DNA of 64,000 bases, taken from positions 10,804,931 through 10,868,930 of the forward strand of contig CAIIXF020000003.1 in the NCBI GenBank assembly GCA_903813345.2, read 5' to 3'. Below are positions 57,147 through 64,000 of the stretch, piece after piece. The translations under genes and the position numbers were made by a program. This stretch comes from Owenia fusiformis. Taxonomy: Eukaryota > Annelida > Polychaeta > Sabellida > Oweniidae. The notes below the pieces were generated by a model. The model saw nothing but the letters and a program-made list of their open reading frames with translations, had not been told where the DNA came from and made no database searches. The number at the start of each line of letters is the position of its first letter. Within the stretch, counting starts at the first letter, position 1.

Positions 57147-57440
57147 TTCAAACATGACCGTGCTCTATTCGAATTTCTCAACCAATCAGAATGCAGCATA
57201 GCCAATATAGAACGTTCTCTAATTCTCCATAGATGCACGACCATGCTCTATTCAATCTGCAATTTGCATTGTTTTGAGTGACGTCACATCTCAGCTGCAC
57301 ATCTGGGGCTCTGTCCGGGGATAGCTGTTCTTTTTTACTCCCTCCGCACGGTCATGTTTGAATTTTATTTTATCAACATCCCATGTTTGCATACACCGTA
57401 TAAAATCTAAAACGGGGAGTAAAATAGAACAGCCCAAACA
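57147..57440. mobile_element. small nested palindromes (TTCAAACATGACCGTG ends)
   Basis: TTCAAACATGACCGTG at 57147 is inverted at 57348-57364 (CACGGTCATGTTTGAA). A second pair, GCTGTTCTTTTTTACTCC (57325) and GGGGAGTAAAATAGAACAGC (57415), overlaps its right end. Confidence 0.7.
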
Positions 57441-57547
57441 AATTCTAAAAATTTTCCGGCCGACTTCAGAATCTTGACAGCATGCGTATTCTTCCTTCAT
57501 GCCCGTTCCACAGACACGGCTTTTACTAATTTTTATGTTTGAATCAG

Positions 57548-57703
57548 AATAAATAATGATAGGCCGTTCAATATGGTGAAATTCAGCACTCGTTGGACAG
57601 AATGTTAGTACAAATGCACTCACCTTCGGTTCGTGCTTTGTACAACATTCTGTCCAACTCGTGCTGAATTTCACCATATTGAATGGCCTATCATTATTTA
57701 TTC
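57548..57703. repeat. hairpin element, arms ~70 bp
   Basis: GAATAAATAATGATAGGCCG ... GGACAGAATGTTAGTACAAA is followed by its inverted copy ending CATTATTTATTC, with a TCACCTTCGGTTCG loop. The arms differ at few positions. The minus frame 57291-57677 is a by-product. Confidence 0.9.
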
Positions 57704-58199
57704 CTTAATTTATTAACTCAAAGGTGGCCTATTAAACTACTTGTCAATTTATTGAATGACATTTTTCTCAAAGAGTTTGACTGATGTGAGAATGGATTGC
57801 TGGTATCAATATCAATATAAACTAAGTGTGATTTCCATGCAATAAGGACGTTACAAATCATGGTTGATGTAAATAGTTTGTTATTTTTGTCAGTGTTTAT
57901 AGCAAGTTGTTATTGGTTGGTTGCTTTTATTACCAACTGAGTGTTCTAAAATAAACAAACAAGTTAATGGGATGACATGCAAACATTCAAGTCCCCATGC
58001 AATATTGTTATCATTGAAACAATTTTGAAAAAAGTAATACACTTTTTTTCTGGCGTGACCCGAAATATTTCCGACCAGTGACACCCCTAATATTTCACCA
58101 TACCATGCCTATCCATTAGGCAATTCAGTAGTAAATTTTCTCTTGGAAAAAATTGAATTTTCCAGCAGAATTCCAACTCTTATTGATCTTATAAGTGGT

Positions 58200-58565
58200 T
58201 CACGAGGCATTACTACATACAAAACCTGTTGATCATGTATATGGTTTGCTAAACATTATTACAATACCTGTTGATCATGTATATGGTTTGCTAAACATTA
58301 TTACAATACCTGTTGATCATGTGTATGGTTTGCTAGGCATTACTATGATACCGGTTATAATGTGTAAGGTTTGCTAGACATTATTACGATACCTGTTGAT
58401 CATGTATATACTTGATATGTTGATTTTTTGTAGGTACTACTACAATACCGGTTGATCACATATGATTTTCTCCATATCATAATACCTGTTGATGGCATGT
58501 ACAATTTGATAAGTACTATTACAAGACCTGTTGCTCACATATATGATTTTCTAGGTACTACTACA
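58200..58565. repeat. 42-bp tandem repeat carrying a splice-donor-like site
   Basis: Unit ACCTGTTGATCATGTATATG + GTTTGCTAAACATTATTACAAT, about 8 copies, irregular after the fourth. On the minus strand each contains CAACAG followed by GTATTG, identical to the donor of the possible exon at 58570-58654. Confidence 0.88.
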
Positions 58566-58569
58566 ATAC

Positions 58570-58654
58570 CTGTTGAATGCATGTGTGGTTTGCCATGGAA
58601 TATTGTGGGTGCAGTCAGTCCCATGGTGCCATCAATATCTACACCACAGACATC
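58570..58654 (-). CDS. possible 85-bp exon, product unknown
   Basis: Exon-like segment with acceptor TTTCCAG just above 58654 and donor GTATTG at 58564-58569. Read from the first base it is open and gives DVCGVDIDGTMGLTAP, then TIFHGKPHMHST plus one base. Entering in phase 0 and leaving in phase 1, it could be spliced to the ADAMTS exon at 40875, which needs phase 1, so it may be an upstream exon of that gene. It has no hydrophobic signal peptide, so another exon would still be needed. Alternatively it is part of an unrelated gene or a chance pairing of splice-like sites. I do not recognise the peptide. The donor and its flank are tandemly repeated downstream (58200-58560). Confidence 0.22.
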
Positions 58655-58780
58655 CTGGAAACATAAAGAAATAACTCTATACAGACTGTACATGCAGAAA
58701 ATGCTTAGTGTGGATATACGGTCTACGCAGTGCGGAACTAATAGTTAATTCTAATTATAATTTGTGATATTTTGGGTTAG

Positions 58781-59905
58781 TACAAAACATGGCACGGTCA
58801 TGGCACCCCCTGTACCATTGGCTGCTAGGACACTATTACAAATCAAATTCTTAATTAGAAAATGCCCCTTGTAGATTTATGTAGATAGTGATTGGCTTTA
58901 CGTCTACCCTTTCAAACATCGTTCAACATTTAAAGCTATATTCCTTGCCAGACAAACTTTTTCCTAATTTTGTAGCTATAACCATGTATAAATTTTCCAT
59001 GTTTAGCAAAACACGAAAAAATGTTTTGACATGGTCAACATTGATCACATGAAAATGTAGTGCTCAATTCCAGTAAGCTGCCATCTTTTAAGATTTCACT
59101 CAGCAAATGATGTCATCGACTCTCAACTTTGCATATACTGTAGTAGTAGGTAGCTACATGTATTAAGAATTACAAAACCATTTGATCCTTTTAAAATTCT
59201 CTTCTTTTATTCTATGCTGACAGCTCTGAAAATATTCGAATAAAGCAAGGACCACTTGTCTAGAAGTGATTTTGTGCTTCTTTCCGATACTTGGCAAGGT
59301 TATGAAAGTTGAGAGTTGATGACATCACTGCCTGAGAGAAATCTTAAAAGATGGCAGCTTACTGGAAGTGAGCAATACATTTTCATGTGATCAATACTGA
59401 CTATATTAGAACATTTTCACATGTTTTGCGAAATATGGAAAGTATATTTATGATTATAGCTATCATATCAGGATAGAAATGATCTGGCTAAGAATGTCCC
59501 TTTAAATCTATTTATTTAGGACATTAAAGGGTGCTATGGTATAGGCTATGGCACCCCTCTGTGCCATAGGCTCTAGGAATTTTGAGTAAAATTTTGAGAG
59601 AAAATATTCCATTGCAGATACCCTTTTAAACATTTGAGCGAATTAGGTCATATAATACATATAGTTCTGCATTCCTCTCTACTTATAACATTAATCTTAA
59701 CAATACATTAAACATAGGATTTGCATATCGATTCTTAAAAAATATCACAACGCCAAGATAATGTTTGTAAGGGTAGACAATTGTAAGGGCAATTATGATC
59801 TACATAAATCTATAAGAGGACATTTTCTAATTAAGAATTTGACTTGAAATAGTGTCTTATGGCATAGGGGGTGCCATACTGCAATAGTCTGTGCCATGTT
59901 TTGTA
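58781..59905. mobile_element. nested palindrome, 1.1 kb outer, 0.58 kb inner MITE
   Basis: Outer: ACAAAACATGGCACGGTCAT at left, GTCTGTGCCATGTTTTG at right, with GTGTAGATTT / CTTAATTAGAAAATG pairing inside. Inner (58929-59506): TTTAAAGCTATATTCCTTGC and TAAGAATGTCCCTTTAAA ends, arms ~190 bp with GTAAGCTGCCATCTTTTAAG and its inverse. The inner element interrupts the left part of the outer one. No coding content. A degraded end of the inner element is at 1390-1492. Confidence 0.85.
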
Positions 59906-60679
59906 TTTACCCGTGATATATTGTGTATATTCATATTAATACCCAATAAAAAGGAAATTGTTTAAATAGTTGTGTAATTCATTCTAGAGGGTGCATAAGT
60001 AAATCTTGTACCTCAAAATTTAAAAATTAGATTTCTTCAGACTCAATTAACTTCTTATTTTCACATGAATTTTCTCCTTTCAGTTGTAATACATGTCCAG
60101 GTACTGGCAATTGGTTTGTACCATGAATGGATTAATAGGTTACTGTTTATAAACAAGTAGATAACAGAACTGAGAACCTCATTGGTGAAAAAGGAATGAA
60201 ATTTAACACTATGAGCATTGTAACAATATGGTACAATGACATTTGAAAACAGACAGATGATAAGCAAATCCTGAGAAATACCATGGGGATTCCCAATTAA
60301 TTGAACCCCACAAAAGCCTCTTTTGATGCTTTCCCTGAAGAGCCTCCTGTTATTGTTCATGACAACACAGCAATGAACCAACATGATCTCCATGAACACA
60401 CTAGGAACTTCCTGAATTTAAAAATGATCCATTTGGAGAAGTTGTTTTTAAATACTGTTTTCTGATGACATAACAAAAAGCAGGAACCTCCCAATGTTAA
60501 CCAAGCCAGCCAAGGCCAACCAGCCACAGTTTGACATTCATGTACTGCATGAACTCCTTGAGTATGTTTCCCACTGAAACTGTTTCTACATTCTTGACTT
60601 TCTAGCCTATTTCTAGAATGTGAATCTCAACATTTCAAGTCCACTGATCTAACAATGCATATTTCAGAAGTTGACAGGT
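59906..60679. other. no gene recognised; one unassigned frame
   Basis: The minus frame 60399-60061 (112 codons) follows an AATTCAG acceptor-like site at about 60411 and starts FMEIMLVHCCVVMNNNRR. I know no family with this sequence; weak candidate for a coding fragment. Confidence 0.3.
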
Positions 60680-61012
60680 CTAACAATGAATGAATCAGTT
60701 GGTAACTCAACAATGAATGAATCAGTAGGTAACTCAACAATGAATGAATCAGTGGGTAGCTCAACAATGAATGAATCAGTATATGACTCACCAATGAATG
60801 AATTAGTGGGTGACTCAACAATGAAGGAATCAGTGGGTGACTCAACAATGAATGAATTAGTGGATGACTCAACAATGAATGAATTAGTGGGTGACTCAAC
60901 AATTAATGAACCAGTGGGTGACTCAACAATGAAGGAATCAGTGGGTGACTCAACAATCAATGAATCAGTGGGTGACTCAACAATGAAGGAATCAGTGGGT
61001 GGCTCATAACAA
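60680..61012. repeat. 27-bp tandem repeat, about 12 copies
   Basis: Unit AACAATGAATGAATCAGTGG + GTGACTC (27 bp = 9 codons; TMNESVGDS on plus, a hydrophobic frame LLSHPLIHS on minus). Open on several frames because of its period; not a gene. Confidence 0.94.
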
Positions 61013-61099
61013 TGAATGCCTCAGGGTATGACCCAATAATGATCTTACATAATGTAAGTCCAAAAATGGAACACATCTTCAAATCATCATATATGTGTG

Positions 61100-63150
61100 T
61101 GTGTGTGTATGTGTGCATACATGTGAAACAATAAAACAATAAAGCAGTAATTCATTGAAATACTGGAAATATTTGAGATGTTTTGCAATTATTCATTTAA
61201 ATACTGATAATATTTGAGGCAACGTACCAATTATTCTTTCAAATGATTAGAATATTTGAGACAAATAGCAGTAATTCATTAAAAACACTGGCATAATTTG
61301 AGTTAACATAATATCATTTGAATAATTGAAATATTTAGGACAATATAGCAGTAAATCATTGAAATGCTGGATTTACTGTTTATATTATCTCTAATATAAC
61401 AGTAAATCTTTAAAATACTGTAAATATAAGAGATAATATAGCAGTAAATCATTAAAATACTGGAAGTATTAGTGACAATATATCAGTAAATCATTGAAAT
61501 GCTGGAAATATTAGAGAAAACTCAATCGCTACGCTCACTCATCCAGATATGGATAAAAATGATATCTCTCCAAATCATAGGATATCCTACACTAATATAG
61601 CAGTAAATCCTTGAAATACTGGAAATATTAGAGACAATACATTAGAAAATCATTGAAGTACTGGAAATACTAGAGACAATATAGCACTTAATCATTGAAA
61701 TACTGGAAATATTAGAGATAATATAGCAGTAAATCTCTGAAATAGTGGAAATATTAGAAACAATATATCAGTAAATCATTGAAATTTATGACATATAAGA
61801 GATAATATAGCAGTAGATCTTTGAAATACTGGAAGTATTAGAGATAATATAACAGTAAATATTTAAAATGCTGAAAATATTAGAGATAATATAGCAGTAA
61901 ATCATTGAAAAACTGGAAATATTTGAGACAATATAGCAGCAAATCTTTGAAATAGTGGAAATATTAGAGAAAATATAGCAGAAAATCATTGAAATACTGG
62001 AAATATTAGAGGTAACATAACAGTAAATCTTTGAAATACTGGAAATATTAGAAGCAATATAGCAGAAAATCATTGAAATACTGGAAATATTAGAGACGAT
62101 ATAGCAAAAATGATTGAAATACTGGAAATATTAGAGACAATATAGCAGTAAATCATTGAAATACTGGAAATGTTAGAGACAATATAGCAGTTAATCATTG
62201 AAATACTGGAAATATTAGAGACAATATAGCAAAAAATCATTGAAATACTGGAAATATCTGAGACAATATAGCAAAAAATCATTGAAATACTGGAAATATA
62301 AGAGATAATATAGCAGAAAATCATTGAAATACTGGAAATATTAGAGATAATATAGCAAAAATCATTGAAATGCTGGAAATATTAGAGACAGTATAGAAAA
62401 AAATCATTGAAATACTGGAAATATTAGAGGTAATGTAACAGTAAATCATTGAAATACTGGAAATATTAGAAACAATATAGCAGAAAATCATTGAAATACT
62501 GGAAATATTAGAGACGATATAGCAGAAAATCATTGAAATACTGGAAATACTAGAGGTAATATAACATTAAATCTTTGAAATACTGGAAATACTAGAGGTA
62601 ATATAGCAGTAAATCATTGAAATAATGGAAGTATTAGAGACAATTTAGCAAAAGTCATTGAAATACTGGAAATTTTAGAAACAATATAGCAGAAAATCAT
62701 TGAAATACTGGAAATATTAGAGACAATATAGCAAAAATCATTGAAATACTGGAAATATTAGAAATAATATAGCAGTTAATCATTGAAATACTGGAAATAT
62801 TAGAGACAATATAGCAAAAATCATCTTAATACTGGAAATATTAGAGATAATATAGCAGTAAATCATTGAAATACTGGAAGAATTTGAGATAATGTAGCAG
62901 TAAATCATTGAAATACTGGAAATATTAGAGACAATATAGCAGAAAATCATTGAGAGAGTAGAAATATTAGAGACAATATAGCAGAAAATCATCCAAATAG
63001 TGGTAATATTAGAGATAATATATCAGTTAATCATTCAAATTGTGGAAATATTAGAGACAATATAGCAAAAAATCATTGAAATACTGGAAATATTAGAGAT
63101 AACATAGCAGTAATTCATTGAAATACATTGTACTGGAAATCTTTGAGGCA
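61100..63150. repeat. 42-bp minisatellite, nearly 50 copies, interrupted near 61515-61600
   Basis: Unit GACAATATAGCAGTAAATCA + TTGAAATACTGGAAATATTA + GA (42 bp = 14 codons; minus frames read CYIVSNISSISMIF). Copies are most regular from 61900 to 63000 and decay to the left. At about 61515-61600 an unrelated ~85-bp sequence with CAATCGCTACGCTCACTC and GATATCTCTCC interrupts it. A short (GT)n run precedes the array at 61093-61107. Confidence 0.95.
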
Positions 63151-63535
63151 AAAATTATGACATGACTGGCCACAAAATGATTTTTGGATGTGTTTTCAAT
63201 TTTCATTCATCATTCGCAAGTTTTAAAATTGAAAGAAAACAAAACGATTAAAAATTGATAAGAAGTGCAGGTGAAGAGACACTATTATCTCTGACTGTTA
63301 CACAAGGAGAGATTAAGCTGTTTTTATTGATCACAATCTAGTATTTTGTGTTTCACTCAGCACTAAAATGGGAGAGGTAGATAATTCAAATAATTTGACT
63401 TACATCTGACAAATTCAAGCTTCTTTCACTGAAGTGCCAATTGATATGATTTATTTGTCCTGTGGCTCAAATGTTTCCCTTTGTGTTGTCTAATCATGTT
63501 TTGCCCCAATATATTGTTGTCTCATGTAATATGGT

Positions 63536-63740
63536 TATAATGATAACAAAGTGATACTAAAATGGTAATGAAATGGTACTGTAATGATAATACAATGGTA
63601 CTACATGTATAGTGATAACTGGTGCTATAATGGTGACACAATGGTACTTTAATGTTAACATAATGGTACTATACTGTTAAAAACAATGGTACTATAATGG
63701 TAACACAATGGTATTGTAATGTGAACATAATGGTAATACA
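63536..63740. repeat. irregular AATGGTACTATAATGGTAAC repeat
   Basis: About ten AATGGTA/AATGGTACTATA units, spaced 12-33 bp, degenerate. The rest of 63151-64000 shows no gene or element. Confidence 0.8.
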
Positions 63741-64000
63741 GGTTGAGAAAACCTGCAATCAGTTTCTAGGTGAGTAAAAACACAGGTGGTCCTTTCATAC
63801 AACTGATAAATATTCCCTACAGGCCTTCTTATAGGATGAACTTATAGAAAATCTAAAAGATCTCAAGCTTGAATAAGTGTGTTATTCCAGAGAAGTCTAC
63901 TTCCAGGGCAGAATTTCCTCCTACTTTTATCAGATATTTGACATTGACATTAACCTTTATTGTGACCTTGACCTGTCATCTTAATTCTACTTTGTTTTCT

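Noticed and set aside
60061-60411. Exon FMEIMLVHCCVVMNNNRR
   Set aside because: One acceptor-like site but no family match and no partner exon; mentioned only as an unassigned frame.
60627-61009. Three overlapping frames in the 27-bp array, one hydrophobic
   Set aside because: Period of nine codons; no independent evidence for any frame.
61786-62992. CYIVSNISSIS frames as a membrane protein
   Set aside because: 42-bp tandem repeat; frames break at indels between units.

Overview
The window is animal (metazoan) genomic DNA: AT-rich, gene-poor, intron-dominated and full of minisatellites and short palindromic transposable elements. The only gene I can support with confidence is one multi-exon gene on the minus strand. 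It covers about 10.5-40.9 kb and encodes a secreted ADAMTS zinc metalloprotease whose closest resemblance is to vertebrate ADAMTS16/ADAMTS18. Repeat style (hAT-like ends of the GGCGGATCC/GGCGTAGCC type, fold-back MITEs, minisatellites carried inside mobile elements) suggests a marine invertebrate, perhaps a spiralian such as a mollusc, annelid, brachiopod or nemertean. The phylum is a guess.

ADAMTS gene. Eight exons, read from high to low coordinates, join in consistent phase with GT-AG borders: 40538-40875 and 31677-31875 (prodomain); 30781-31415 (end of prodomain, furin site RLKR, a 151-residue Cys-free insertion, start of the catalytic domain); 29522-29605, 27845-28007, 27405-27510 and 25809-25946 (catalytic domain, with HELGHNFGMVHD split by an intron and a Met-turn); and 10467-10623 (start of the disintegrin-like domain). 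This is 1820 bp, about 606 codons. The signal-peptide exon should lie above 40.9 kb and was not found; an 85-bp exon-like segment at 58570-58654 has a compatible phase. The Cys-rich, TSP1 and spacer exons were not found below 10.4 kb and probably lie outside the window.

Repeat landscape. 1-5 kb: end of a minisatellite-bearing element and a TIR element. 5.5-10 kb: hAT-like MITEs, a 25-bp array and a LINE fragment. 12-24 kb (large intron): several palindromic or TIR elements, a 3-kb element with perfect 30-bp TIRs holding an 84-bp perfect palindrome, and a 30-bp satellite split by a MITE. 26-31 kb: exons interleaved with a MITE, a tRNA-derived SINE and a 32-bp array. 32-45 kb: two copies of a 'GACCTTGAGAAGGTC' repeat element, 41-bp and 51-bp arrays and large palindromes. 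45.3-48 kb: a 39-bp minisatellite with higher-order structure. 48.2-50.4 kb: nested inverted-repeat elements enclosing a LINE 3' fragment. 52.7-55 kb: a 1.7-kb inverted duplication. 56.6-63.2 kb: 83-, 42-, 27- and 42-bp arrays and a nested palindrome.

Most long open frames are by-products of arrays whose period is a multiple of three and are not genes. I see no rRNA, CRISPR, operon or bacterial feature.
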